64,000 bases of DNA from Frigoribacterium sp. PhB116 (lineage in GTDB: Bacteria; Actinomycetota; Actinomycetes; Actinomycetales; Microbacteriaceae), in the NCBI RefSeq assembly GCF_004364285.1, contig NZ_SOBE01000001.1:1-64000 (forward strand), read 5' to 3'. Shown one piece after another: positions 56,611 to 64,000 of this stretch (positions are counted from its first letter, which is position 1; each line of letters begins with the position of its first letter). The translations under genes and the position numbers were made by a program. The notes beneath the pieces were generated by a model. The model searched no databases and was not told the origin of the DNA. It saw only the letters and a program-made list of their open reading frames with translations.

Positions 56611-58787
56611 GCGGGCAGGACGAGCAGCGCGCCCCGCATGCACACGGCGACCAGCGCGCGTACGGCGCCCAAGGGCGCCAGGCCGACCAGGGGCGCCAGG
56701 CCGACCAGGGGCGCCAGGCCGACCAAGGGCGCCAGGGCGACCGGTCCGCCGGTCGCGACCCGCGCCTCCTTCGCGACCCGGCAGTGCTGCACGAGGTCGA
56801 CGTGCGCGACGAGTGGGTGCCGCTGCCGGACGGCACGCGGCTGCACGCGCGCATCTGGGCACCGCGGGTCGAGCACCCGGTGCCGGTGCTCCTCGAGTAC
56901 CTGCCGTACCGGCTCGACGACTGGACGGCTCCGCGCGACAGCGAGCGGCACCCCTGGTACGCGGCGCGGGGGTACGCGTCGGTGCGGGTGGACATCCGGG
57001 GCACGGGGTCGAGCGACGGGCTGTTCGACGACGAGTACTCCGTGCAGGAACTCGACGACGGCATGGCCCTGATCGAGTGGCTCGCCGCCCAGCCGTGGTC
57101 GACGGGCGCGGTCGGCATGTTCGGGATCTCGTGGGGCGGGTTCAACGCGCTCCAGCTCGCCGGACGAGCGCCCGCGGCGCTGAAGGCGATCGTGACCGTG
57201 TGCTCGACCGACGACCGGTACGACAACGACGTGCACTACATGGGCGGCGCCGTGCTCGGCATCGACATGGCGGCCTGGGGCGGGACGATGTTCGCGTTCA
57301 ACTCCCGTCCGCCGCGGCCCGAGGTCGTCGGTGCCGACTGGGTCGCCCAGTGGCGCGAGCGGCTCGAGCACAACCGGCCGATGACGCCGACCTGGCTCGC
57401 CCACCAGGAACGCGACGACTACTGGCGGCACGGCAGCGTCTGCGAGGACTACTCCTCGATCACGGCCGCCGTGCTCGCCGTCGGCGGCTGGGCCGACCCG
57501 TACCGCGACGCCGTGCTGCGGCTCGTGTCGAACCTCGATGCCCCCGTCAAGGGGATCGTCGGGCCGTGGTCGCACCAGTACCCGGACCGCGGGCTGGCTC
57601 CGGGGCCGGGCATCGGGTTCCTGCAGGAGACGCTGCGCTGGTGGGACCGCTGGCTGCTCGACGAGCCGAACGGCGTCGACGACGAGCCGGCGCTGCGGGC
57701 CTGGATCAACGACTCCGAGCCTCCCGCGACGTTCTACGCCGAGCGGACCGGCCGCTGGGTCGCCGCCGAGGCCTGGCCATCGGAGGCGACCTCGGCTCGG
57801 GTCGAGTCGCTGTCGCTCGCCGTCGGCGGCGAGCACGGACCGGTGTCGGTGCGCTCGCCGCAGAGCACCGGACTCGACGCTGGACGCTTCTTCCCCTTCG
57901 GCAACGCCACCGACCTGCCGCCCGACCAGCGCGGCGAGGACGGACGCTCGGCCTGCTTCGACCTGCTGGCCACGGGGGCGCCCCTCGACCTGCTGGGGAA
58001 CGTCGTCGTCGACCTCGCGCTGACGAGCGACCGGACGTCGGCCACGGTCATCGTGCGGCTCTGCGACGTCGCCCCCGACGGCAGCTCGACGCTCGTCACC
58101 CGCGGGGTCCTCAACCTGAACAAGCGGCACGGTCGCGATCAGAACGTCCCGATGGAGGCGGGGGTCGAGGAGGTCGTGCAGGTCGCCTTGGTCTCGACCG
58201 GACATTCCTTCCCGGTCGGCCACCGCCTCCGGGTGGCGGTCTCGTCCGCCTACTGGCCCTGGATCTGGCCGCACCCCGACGAGGCGACCCTGACGATCGA
58301 CCCGCGGCACAGCTCGGTGACGCTGCCCGTCTGGACGCGGAGCGACGACGACGGCGTCCGCTTCGAGGAGCCGGTCCGCGCGACCCCGCTCGCCGTCCGC
58401 GCGCTGCCGCCTGCGTCGGACCTGCCGCAGCGCAGCGTCTCGCACGACGTCGGCACGGGCGAGTGGGTGCTCGACGTCGACCCCGGCTACGGCGGAGGAC
58501 GCGAGTACCCCGACGGGCTCGTCTTCACCGAGGACAGCCGCGAGACCTACCGCATCACCGACGGCGACCCGCTGTCGGCCTCGGCGGAGTCGCGCTGGGC
58601 CATCGGGCTCGAGAAGCCCTCGTGGCAGGCGTGGCTCGAGACGACGTCGCGGCTGACGGCGACCCGGGACGAGTTCGTCGTCGTCAACACCGTCCAGGCG
58701 TGGGCTCGCGACGGTGGGCCGGAGGCGCCGGTCGTCGTGGTCGCGGAACGCCGGTTCGAGGACCGGGTGCCGAGGACGTCGGCGTGA
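56607..58787 (+). CDS. CocE/NonD-family hydrolase (Xaa-Pro dipeptidyl-peptidase-like)
   Basis: The 726-residue serine hydrolase has the nucleophile elbow GISWGG (about 172-177), an Asp in GGWADPYRD (about 293) and a His in GPWSHQYPDRG (about 320). A jelly-roll C-terminal domain (about 400-720) follows, as in CocE and X-Pro dipeptidyl peptidases. Substrates are esters or Xaa-Pro peptides. No signal peptide is seen, so it would act on peptides imported by the same operon. Residues 22-45 repeat GRQADQ four times from an 18-bp DNA repeat. Confidence 0.9.
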   Translation: MSGQDEQRAPHAHGDQRAYGAQGRQADQGRQADQGRQADQGRQGDRSAGRDPRLLRDPAVLHEVDVRDEWVPLPDGTRLHARIWAPRVEHPVPVLLEYLPYRLDDWTAPRDSERHPWYAARGYASVRVDIRGTGSSDGLFDDEYSVQELDDGMALIEWLAAQPWSTGAVGMFGISWGGFNALQLAGRAPAALKAIVTVCSTDDRYDNDVHYMGGAVLGIDMAAWGGTMFAFNSRPPRPEVVGADWVAQWRERLEHNRPMTPTWLAHQERDDYWRHGSVCEDYSSITAAVLAVGGWADPYRDAVLRLVSNLDAPVKGIVGPWSHQYPDRGLAPGPGIGFLQETLRWWDRWLLDEPNGVDDEPALRAWINDSEPPATFYAERTGRWVAAEAWPSEATSARVESLSLAVGGEHGPVSVRSPQSTGLDAGRFFPFGNATDLPPDQRGEDGRSACFDLLATGAPLDLLGNVVVDLALTSDRTSATVIVRLCDVAPDGSSTLVTRGVLNLNKRHGRDQNVPMEAGVEEVVQVALVSTGHSFPVGHRLRVAVSSAYWPWIWPHPDEATLTIDPRHSSVTLPVWTRSDDDGVRFEEPVRATPLAVRALPPASDLPQRSVSHDVGTGEWVLDVDPGYGGGREYPDGLVFTEDSRETYRITDGDPLSASAESRWAIGLEKPSWQAWLETTSRLTATRDEFVVVNTVQAWARDGGPEAPVVVVAERRFEDRVPRTSA
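56673..56744 (+). repeat. 18-bp tandem repeat, four units
   Basis: Units of GGGCGCCAGGCCGACCAG start at 56673, 56691 and 56709, with a diverged fourth at 56727. They encode the GRQADQ repeats at the N-terminus of the CocE-like enzyme. Confidence 0.92.
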
Positions 58788-59587
58788 GCGGGGTCGGGGA
58801 CGGGAGCGGCGCCTCCTCGGCTGTGGGTGCGTCTGCGGCTGGTTCTGCTGGTGCTGGTGCCGGTGCTGCTGCGGCTGCGGCTGCGGGTACGGCCGTGTCT
58901 GCGGGTGCGGCTGTCGCCGCTGGCGGCGGGCGACAGAAGCCGGCCGTGCGGCGGGCGCTGATCGTGGAGGCGGCGCGCGGCGTCATCCTGCGCGAGGGGC
59001 TCGGCGGGACGCGGCTGCGCGACATCGCGGGGGAGGCGGGCGTCTCGGTGGGCACGGTGACCTACCACTTCGAGAGCGTCGCGGAGATCCTCAACGAAGT
59101 CGTCGTGCTCGAGACGGCGCGCTTCTACTCGTCGATCATCGAGGCTGTCGACGCCGAGCCGGACCCGGTCGCCGGCGTGCGGATGCTCGTCGAGCCGCTC
59201 TTCGCCGCGACGGACGCGAGCGACGAACACTGGCGGCTCTGGTCGGACTACTGGACGGCCGTCGCGCGGAAACCCGCGGTCGCCGCAGAGTACGTCGAGC
59301 GGATCCGCGTCTGGGAGGCGTGCCTCACGCGGACGCTCCGGCGCGGGGCGGAGTCGGGCGCGTTCCCGGCGCTCGGGGCCGCGGCAGGAGCTGCGGGCCC
59401 GGATGGGGCCGGGGCTGCTGGTCCGGACGGCGCCGATCGCGCGTCGGAGGTGGCGCTCAAGCTCGCCGCGTACAGCGACGGGGTCGCGACGCAGCTGGCG
59501 CAGAAGGCTCCGGGGCTGACGTCGGAGCTGGCGCTGACGTGGATGTGGACGTTCCTCGGGCACGAGACGGGCGCCTCCTTCGCCTGA
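58784..59587 (+). CDS. TetR-family transcriptional regulator
   Basis: The 267-residue protein has a helix-turn-helix at about 64-100 (ALIVEAARGVILREGLGG, then RLRDIAGEAGVSVGTVTYHF), followed by the helical ligand-binding domain. About 50 N-terminal residues are an Ala/Gly low-complexity run, and another insert of that kind lies near 205-225. GTG 58784 overlaps the hydrolase stop by 4 bp. Being last in the operon, it probably represses it through the palindrome at 50596; a peptide or ester product could be the inducer. Confidence 0.9.
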   Translation: MSGVGDGSGASSAVGASAAGSAGAGAGAAAAAAAGTAVSAGAAVAAGGGRQKPAVRRALIVEAARGVILREGLGGTRLRDIAGEAGVSVGTVTYHFESVAEILNEVVVLETARFYSSIIEAVDAEPDPVAGVRMLVEPLFAATDASDEHWRLWSDYWTAVARKPAVAAEYVERIRVWEACLTRTLRRGAESGAFPALGAAAGAAGPDGAGAAGPDGADRASEVALKLAAYSDGVATQLAQKAPGLTSELALTWMWTFLGHETGASFA

Positions 59588-59601
59588 GGCCTTCTGGGGC
59601 T

Positions 59602-59661
59602 GGTGAACCGGCAGAAAGTGCTGTCTCAGCGCTGCCCGAGAACCATTTCTGCCGGTTCACC
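59602..59661 (+). terminator. Long inverted repeat after the TetR gene
   Basis: GGTGAACCGGCAGAAA (59602-59617) is perfectly inverted at 59646-59661, with a 28-base loop. It starts 15 bases after the stop. It could terminate the importer operon or be a mobile palindromic element. Confidence 0.7.
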
Positions 59662-59680
59662 GCCGCGCGGGACGGGTGAG

Positions 59681-59730
59681 AGGCCCCGGATCGACCTTCC
59701 GAGGGGCTCGGAGGTCGATTCGGGGCCTTT
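59681..59730 (+). terminator. Strong second hairpin terminator
   Basis: A stem of more than 20 bp (AGGCCCCGGATCGACC at 59681 pairs with GGTCGATTCGGGGCCT ending 59728, one mismatch and one bulge inside) is followed by TTC. It isolates the importer operon from the SDP-like operon. Confidence 0.78.
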
Positions 59731-60049
59731 CGAGGGAGGACGTGCGGAGTCTAGGGCTGGCGTCGGCGGGCCAGGGCGACGAGCGCCATGGAGAGCGGGT
59801 CGCACGTGATGAACGTCAGCCCGACAGGTCCGAAAGCAGCGCCCCGCCACCGCCCCGCTCAGCAGCACCTGGCCTGTGGGCGCCATTTCTCGGGGTCGAC
59901 GGGTTCGCCCTTGCGCCTCCAAGTAGGTCGGCGCGCTCCCGGCTCGATCAGGGTGCGCGGCTCTGGGGCCCAGATCTTGGCCGTAGACAGACAGGTCTGG
60001 AAGTGCTACACATAGAACTCGTATTTCAGCAGATTGGAATTCATAAAAA
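59731..60049. other. Gap before the SDP-like operon
   Basis: No intact gene is seen. The last 80 bases are AT-rich and should hold the promoter of the secreted-peptide gene, but I could not fix a -35/-10 pair. The first 200 bases may be decayed coding DNA on the minus strand (see rejected items). Confidence 0.5.
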
Positions 60050-60385
60050 ATGAAGAAAAATCAGAAACTCGGTTCATGCTTGGTAGTCGCCATGATCTTC
60101 GGGGGCGTCCTAGCTGGCACCCCAGCGAATGCCGCTCCCACTTCGTACGAGCAGACGTCTGCCATGGCGGAAGCTCTCAACGATCCGGCCAGCACGGAGT
60201 CAGGCGTCGACGAGATGGCGCCCCGTCGTGTGGTGGGAGTCGCGAGAGCGATGGCCATCGGCTTCAAGGCGGCCAAGGCACCCCAGGCCGTCGGCAACAT
60301 GGCCCGACTGGCTAGTGTCCTGGGCTTCATGTCGGCGACGCCTCTCAATTCTCCCGACGTGGAAACCGCCTACTTCGATCGATAA
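60050..60385 (+). CDS. Small secreted peptide precursor (putative SDP-like bacteriocin)
   Basis: The 111-residue protein has a clear signal peptide (KK-start, hydrophobic core SCLVVAMIFGGVLAG, cleavage after PANA, about residue 28). A short acidic propeptide-like stretch follows, then a hydrophobic and basic segment with RRVVGVARAMAIGFKAAK and GNMARLASVLGFM (about 58-95). This is the layout of peptides matured by SdpA/SdpB-like proteins, which follow. Unlike Bacillus SdpC, the exported part has no Cys, so no disulfide can form. The upstream leader is A-rich with a weak ribosome-binding site. Confidence 0.75.
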   Translation: MKKNQKLGSCLVVAMIFGGVLAGTPANAAPTSYEQTSAMAEALNDPASTESGVDEMAPRRVVGVARAMAIGFKAAKAPQAVGNMARLASVLGFMSATPLNSPDVETAYFDR

Positions 60386-60393
60386 GTCGTCCA

Positions 60394-60425
60394 GATGGGG
60401 TTCACCCGAAAGGGTGAGCCCCGTC
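60394..60425 (+). promoter_or_regulatory. Intercistronic hairpin with GAAA tetraloop
   Basis: A 14-bp stem (60394-60407 with 60412-60425, including two G-T wobbles) closes a GAAA tetraloop (60408-60411), just after the peptide stop and before the DUF5819 gene. There is no T-run. Such a stable hairpin could be a partial terminator or a 3' RNA-stability element, making peptide transcripts exceed those of the processing genes. Confidence 0.75.
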
Positions 60426-60444
60426 GCTCCTCGAAGGAAGGTTC

Positions 60445-61038
60445 ATGCGAAGAGAACTTGGTGCTGCGCTCGGCTTGAGCGTCGTTATGACTTTCACACT
60501 GAATGCACTTGTGCTCGCCGGACCTGTTACCCCGATCCGATTTGACGTTGGACCGGTCGCGCAACTACTTAATCCGCACTTTTCCCAGAACTGGCAGTTG
60601 TTCGCGCCGGATCCCGTGAGCGACGAGCGCGGGGTCGTGGCACGACTCCGCTGCGACGGCGATCCCGAAGCGTGGGTTGATATTTCCTCGCCGGCCATCG
60701 CAGAGACTCAAGGAACTCGACTGTTCCCGTCAAGGGAGAGCCGGATCGTCAGCAGTGCTCTCGTCGAGCGATTCGCGAGGGACGACATCGCGCAACGACT
60801 CTCGGAGAGAAACGCTGAGGATCTCATTCCGGACGACGGCGCGGCCGGTAAGCGGGCGGAGCGCCTTCTTGCTCGGTACGCCGCTCGTGTGACCGCCTGT
60901 TCAGGCCAATCACCATTGAGACCAACCGCGGTGCAAATTCGATACGTGACCCGTTCGCTCCCGCCTTGGTCGACTCGAATGGACTTGAGCACGCGGGGAG
61001 AAGTGCATGTTCTCGACTCCAAGTGGATCGTCCTGTGA
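60445..61038 (+). CDS. DUF5819 family protein, SdpA-like
   Basis: The 197-residue protein has an N-terminal membrane helix (about 7-27). An exported domain follows with the conserved LNPHFSQNWQLFAPDPVSDE segment (about 47-66), typical of DUF5819/SdpA-like proteins. In Bacillus, SdpA works with SdpB in maturing the SDP toxin. AAGGAAGG lies just before ATG 60445. It overlaps the HTTM gene by 4 bp. Confidence 0.85.
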   Translation: MRRELGAALGLSVVMTFTLNALVLAGPVTPIRFDVGPVAQLLNPHFSQNWQLFAPDPVSDERGVVARLRCDGDPEAWVDISSPAIAETQGTRLFPSRESRIVSSALVERFARDDIAQRLSERNAEDLIPDDGAAGKRAERLLARYAARVTACSGQSPLRPTAVQIRYVTRSLPPWSTRMDLSTRGEVHVLDSKWIVL

Positions 61039-61988
61039 TTTCTGCCTTGAGGACGCGAGCCGATTCGATTTTCGAGTGGATGACCGGTGCGGCTCGGGCC
61101 ACGACAGCGCTGAGCCTCATGAGAGCCGTGATCGGGTTCACTTCCCTCGCGCTGTACCTTCGCCACTACACAGATAGGGCCCTTTTCTTCGGGCCGGACG
61201 GCGTGTACGGGCAGCAGGGGATCTCTGACTATGCGGCCAGCATAGGGACATTCAGTCTCTACTCCGCCTCATCGTCGCCCGTTGTTTTCGAGCTCATCTT
61301 CCATACCGGCATCGTCATGGCCCTCCTTGTGCTGCTCGGTATCGGCGGGCGGGCCGTCCTGGCTGCCCACTATGTGTTGCTTTGGTCGCTGTACATGGCA
61401 AACCCCTCATTCATGGATGGCGGGGATGCGCTCACGGCGACCGCGATTCCCTTTCTCCTGCTTACGCGGTGTCATTCGTCATTCGCAGTGAGGAGACGAG
61501 GACGAGAGCGGGCTGAGAGCGCTACCGTCGCAGTCTGTAACAACACTGGGTTGCTTCTTCTCGCGGTCCAGGTCTGCATCGTCTATCTGATGGCTGGCCT
61601 ATACAAAGTTCAAGGAGATCTTTGGCAGGACGGTACGGCGCTTTACTACGTCCTGAATGTTCCGGAGTTCTTCCTCCCCGGTGTCACGCCCCTACTCATG
61701 CAATCTGACTGGCTTCCGGTTCTTGGCGGATACGCCACGGTCTTAGTTTCTGTCTTCTCTCCTGTGTTCATCGTCTTTCGTGGAGGACGAATCGCCGCAG
61801 TGACAGCCATGCTTGTTTTCCACCTTGCCATCGGCGTCCTCATGGGCCTCACCTCCTTCGCTCTCGTGATGGCCGCATACGACATGCTCTTCGTCAATGG
61901 TCACATCGAGCGCTTCCGCGTTCATGTACGGAAGCTCATCGAGGCGTGGCGGCCCCGGCCCGATCCGGACGCTCGAGGAGGTGCATGA
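61035..61988 (+). CDS. HTTM-domain membrane protein, SdpB-like
   Basis: The 317-residue protein has about seven to eight membrane segments and the HTTM (gamma-carboxylase-like) hallmark FFGPDGVYGQQGISDYAAS (about 51-69), followed by YMAGLYKVQGDLWQDGTALYY-type sequence (LMAGLYKVQGDLWQDG at about 191). This family includes Bacillus SdpB, needed for SDP toxin production. GTG 61035 forms a GTGA overlap with the DUF5819 stop; no ribosome-binding site is needed if translation is coupled. Confidence 0.87.
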   Translation: MISALRTRADSIFEWMTGAARATTALSLMRAVIGFTSLALYLRHYTDRALFFGPDGVYGQQGISDYAASIGTFSLYSASSSPVVFELIFHTGIVMALLVLLGIGGRAVLAAHYVLLWSLYMANPSFMDGGDALTATAIPFLLLTRCHSSFAVRRRGRERAESATVAVCNNTGLLLLAVQVCIVYLMAGLYKVQGDLWQDGTALYYVLNVPEFFLPGVTPLLMQSDWLPVLGGYATVLVSVFSPVFIVFRGGRIAAVTAMLVFHLAIGVLMGLTSFALVMAAYDMLFVNGHIERFRVHVRKLIEAWRPRPDPDARGGA

Positions 61989-62848
61989 TGAGAGATTCCC
62001 TGAAAGCGTCTGGTGACTGGCGCGCGAGTGTCCGTGCTGCGGCCGACAGTGCCTGGGTCGAAGACCGGGGGGCCGCGGGGCCCTACGCAAGGGCTTCGCT
62101 CTTGGAGTGGGGCAGCATCACCAAGGGGCTGGTCGGCACCACCGCGTATCTGACCCTCGACACGAATCGTCGTGTGGCAGACCTGCTGCCCGAGTACCCG
62201 GACGCCGAGTACACGGTCGCGGACCTGGTCCACCACACCTCGGGCTTGCGGCGCTTGCCCACGAACATGCGGGGTGGTCTCGTGCGAGACCCCTACCGGG
62301 GCACAGTCGGTCGGCCCCTGTCGCCCGAGGACGTCCGACCTGAGGGCGGAGCGTGGGGCGAGTACCTGTACTCGAACACCGGGTACGCCCTGCTCGGCAG
62401 CATCTTGGATCGCGTGCACGGAGACTGGTTCGGTGCGGTCCAGGAGCACGTTCTCGTCCCGGCCGGCATCACCACGGCCACTGTGACCCCGAGAGCCCAC
62501 GACTGCATCATGCCGTCGCTCTGGTTCGGGCGGCCGCTCGCGCCGTGGCAGATGGCCGGGTCTCCCTACGCCGCCTCGGGTGGCATGTGGTCGACCTTCG
62601 AGGATCTGTGTCGGTACGCGGACTGGGCCCTAGCCCACGACGCCGGACCTGAGCGGACCGTCAGCTGGCAGCGAGAGGGGGTGACGATGTGGATCAACGG
62701 CGAGGTGCGTGCCTCTGGTGCGGCCATCGTCTCCGCTGGCGGCATCAGGGCCGCGGCTCACGCGCTGGCACAGGTACCGAACCGATCCGACCAGATCGCA
62801 ACTGCCCTCATAGCCCGAGCACTCGCTGGTGCCCAGCCCCCGGGCTGA
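61985..62848 (+). CDS. Beta-lactamase-fold serine hydrolase in the SDP-like operon
   Basis: The 287-residue protein matches the class C beta-lactamase/esterase group. The SxxK nucleophile motif is in GSITKG (about 39-44), LVHHTSGLRRLP is family-typical, and YSNTGYALLG (about 128) supplies the YxN motif. No signal peptide or anchor is visible, and the usual N-terminal region before SxxK is short. It starts by an ATGA overlap with the HTTM gene, so it belongs to the operon, which is not a feature of the Bacillus sdp locus. A processing or immunity role is inference. Confidence 0.82.
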   Translation: MMRDSLKASGDWRASVRAAADSAWVEDRGAAGPYARASLLEWGSITKGLVGTTAYLTLDTNRRVADLLPEYPDAEYTVADLVHHTSGLRRLPTNMRGGLVRDPYRGTVGRPLSPEDVRPEGGAWGEYLYSNTGYALLGSILDRVHGDWFGAVQEHVLVPAGITTATVTPRAHDCIMPSLWFGRPLAPWQMAGSPYAASGGMWSTFEDLCRYADWALAHDAGPERTVSWQREGVTMWINGEVRASGAAIVSAGGIRAAAHALAQVPNRSDQIATALIARALAGAQPPG

Positions 62849-62862
62849 CCACGAGGCGCGAG

Positions 62863-62903
62863 GGGCGCCGGCTGCCGCACGGGTGCGGCAACTCGACGCC
62901 CCA
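62863..62903. terminator. Bidirectional hairpin between convergent genes
   Basis: TGCCGCAC (62873-62880) pairs with GTGCGGCA (62883-62890), and outer GGCG/CGCC bases extend it. It sits in the 70-bp gap between the serine hydrolase and the convergent phosphoesterase gene. Confidence 0.6.
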
Positions 62904-62918
62904 AGGGCGAGCTGCGGG

Positions 62919-64000
62919 CTACGCGCGGCGGCGGCGGGCCCGGATGACCAGCGCGAGGCCGGCGAGCAGCACCAGCAGCGCTCCCGCGGCGAGGGGGAGG
63001 GCGTCGCTGCCGGTGAAGGCGAGCGCGCCGTCGGCCTGCGCCGTGGTGGTCGAGCCTCCGGCCGACGTGCCCGCACCCGCGCCTGCACCGGTGCCCGAAC
63101 CGGCACCGCCGGCACCGGGCGTGCCGGGCAGCGGGTCGGAGACGGCGGTCAGCTCGAAGGTGCCCCAGGTCTCGGCTCCCGTGGCGTCGGTCTGGCCGAC
63201 GAGGGTGTGGGTGCCGGCTCCGAGGCCCTCGGGGAGGCGCAGCGTGAGCACCCCGTCGTCGTCACTGGGGTCGTCGCCCAGGTAGACGGGCTCCGAGTGC
63301 ACGAACCAGTCGAGCGCCGCACCGGCGAGTCGACGCGGGACGGTCGCGGTGAGCGTGCCCTCCGCCTCGTCGACGGCGGTCACGACCAGCGTGTGCGTCG
63401 CCTCCGTCAGCTCGGAGAGCGGCACCGCCGTGGGCTCCCCGGTGCCCGGGTCGACGGGCGGCGTCGTCGGGTCCACCGGCGGCGTGGTGGGGTCGGTCGG
63501 GTCGACGGGAGGCTCCGTCGGGTCGGCCGGGCGCGACAGCGTGACCTCGTCGACGACGGCCATGTCGGTCGTGCGGTACGTCGTCATCGCGATGGAGTCG
63601 GCCGTCACCTCGACGTTGGTGAAGTTCGGCGTGTACTCCTGGTTCTGCACGGCGCTGAAGTCGAAGTCCTGCGACTGGATGTCGTAGTACTTGCTGCCGC
63701 TCGACGAGTTCGCCGTGACGTAGAGCACCTCGTCGCCCTCGGGCGCGACCGTGCCGTCGACCGGCTCGTCGGTGTGCACCGGCGTCGTGCCGCTCATTAG
63801 GTAGCTGCGGACGTACACGTGGTCGTGGCCCATCAGCACCAGGTCGACGTCGAGCTCGCTCATCACGGGCGGCAGCTCGGCGCGGCGGGTGACGATGTCG
63901 CCGTCGGTCGCGTGCGAGGCGACGCTGTAGACGGAGTGGTGGAAGGTGACGATGGTCCAGCGGGCCTCGTCGCCGTGCTCGGCGATCACCGTGCTCGCGA
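62919..64000 (-). CDS. Metallophosphoesterase, wall-anchored, C-terminal part (5' end beyond window)
   Basis: The visible 360 codons end a calcineurin-like phosphoesterase. IVTFHHSVYSVASHATDGD and LVLMGHDHVYVRS give the His-rich metal sites of the purple-acid-phosphatase type. A Pro-Thr-Asp spacer with repeated PVDPTTPP and an Ig-like domain (TAVDEAEGTLTATVP) follow. The end is LAFTG, a hydrophobic helix and RRRR, a probable sortase-E-type anchor. The enzyme would hydrolyse phosphoesters at the cell surface. The frame stays open to the window edge, so the start lies outside. Confidence 0.88.
   Translation of the reverse strand, partial: ASTVIAEHGDEARWTIVTFHHSVYSVASHATDGDIVTRRAELPPVMSELDVDLVLMGHDHVYVRSYLMSGTTPVHTDEPVDGTVAPEGDEVLYVTANSSSGSKYYDIQSQDFDFSAVQNQEYTPNFTNVEVTADSIAMTTYRTTDMAVVDEVTLSRPADPTEPPVDPTDPTTPPVDPTTPPVDPGTGEPTAVPLSELTEATHTLVVTAVDEAEGTLTATVPRRLAGAALDWFVHSEPVYLGDDPSDDDGVLTLRLPEGLGAGTHTLVGQTDATGAETWGTFELTAVSDPLPGTPGAGGAGSGTGAGAGAGTSAGGSTTTAQADGALAFTGSDALPLAAGALLVLLAGLALVIRARRRRA

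Noticed and set aside
59752-59930. Minus-strand fragment reading VGLTFITCDPLSMALVALA before a TAG stop
   Set aside because: It looks protein-like but needs a frameshift to extend, has no recognisable family and could be chance; I do not claim a pseudogene.

Overview
The window is very GC-rich, uses many GTG starts and GTGA/ATGA gene junctions, and has the gene order tlyA-nadK-recN-pyrG-NUDIX-xerD-parA-scpA-scpB-rluB-cmk-der known from Actinobacteria (in Mycobacterium tuberculosis roughly Rv1691 to Rv1713). Twin-arginine lipoproteins, WXG100-like proteins, a likely sortase-E tail and several putative leaderless promoters fit an actinomycete. A Microbacteriaceae member is my best guess, but that is inference and no marker gene was compared.

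Layout. 1-86: 3' end of a 5S rRNA with its terminator. 250-18024: a conserved, almost gapless plus-strand housekeeping block (rRNA 2'-O-methylation, NAD kinase, DNA repair, CTP synthesis, chromosome segregation, pseudouridylation, tyrosine biosynthesis, cytidylate kinase, GTPase Der). 18168-21442: a small WXG100-like protein, a DUF1023-like hydrolase, a lipoprotein and a membrane protein. 21529-23628: a MarR repressor with a clear promoter/operator and a MATE efflux pump. 23864-30505 (minus): a complete Wadjet anti-plasmid system, jetABCD. 30675-33554 (minus): an Ssu-type sulfonate/nitrate/taurine ABC importer. 33621-49066 is an accessory, defence-like island: an HNH nuclease, tRNA-Pro(GGG), an excisionase-like remnant, a tight five-gene minus-strand operon (PRTase-like, AAA-type ATPase, Rossmann-like protein of unknown function, SIS-HAD fusion, PfkB kinase), a 150-bp relic of a peptide-binding-protein gene, a broken helicase-nuclease gene, a MazG-like plus GIY-YIG/DUF2075 pair, and a NERD-UvrD helicase gene interrupted by one in-frame TAG, followed by a membrane protein gene. 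49268-50272: DUF4234 and G5/excalibur proteins. 50596-59587: a peptide ABC importer operon with a double ATPase, a CocE-like hydrolase and a TetR regulator, headed by a perfect palindromic operator. 60050-62848: an SDP-like bacteriocin operon (small secreted peptide, DUF5819/SdpA-like, HTTM/SdpB-like, serine hydrolase). 62919-64000 (minus): the C-terminal part of a wall-anchored metallophosphoesterase.

How the parts work together. The first 18 kb is core genome. From 23.9 to 49.1 kb the DNA is a patchwork of immunity modules, some intact (Wadjet, the five-gene system, MazG/DUF2075) and some decaying by single identifiable mutations. The five-gene operon at 35.3-42.3 kb is the best candidate for an undescribed system: nucleotide/sugar-phosphate enzymes joined to an ATPase, beside a tRNA gene whose 3' end recurs as a 17-bp direct repeat inside the operon's first gene. 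The SDP-like operon, with an extra serine hydrolase, a Cys-free peptide and an intercistronic GAAA-loop hairpin, is the second.
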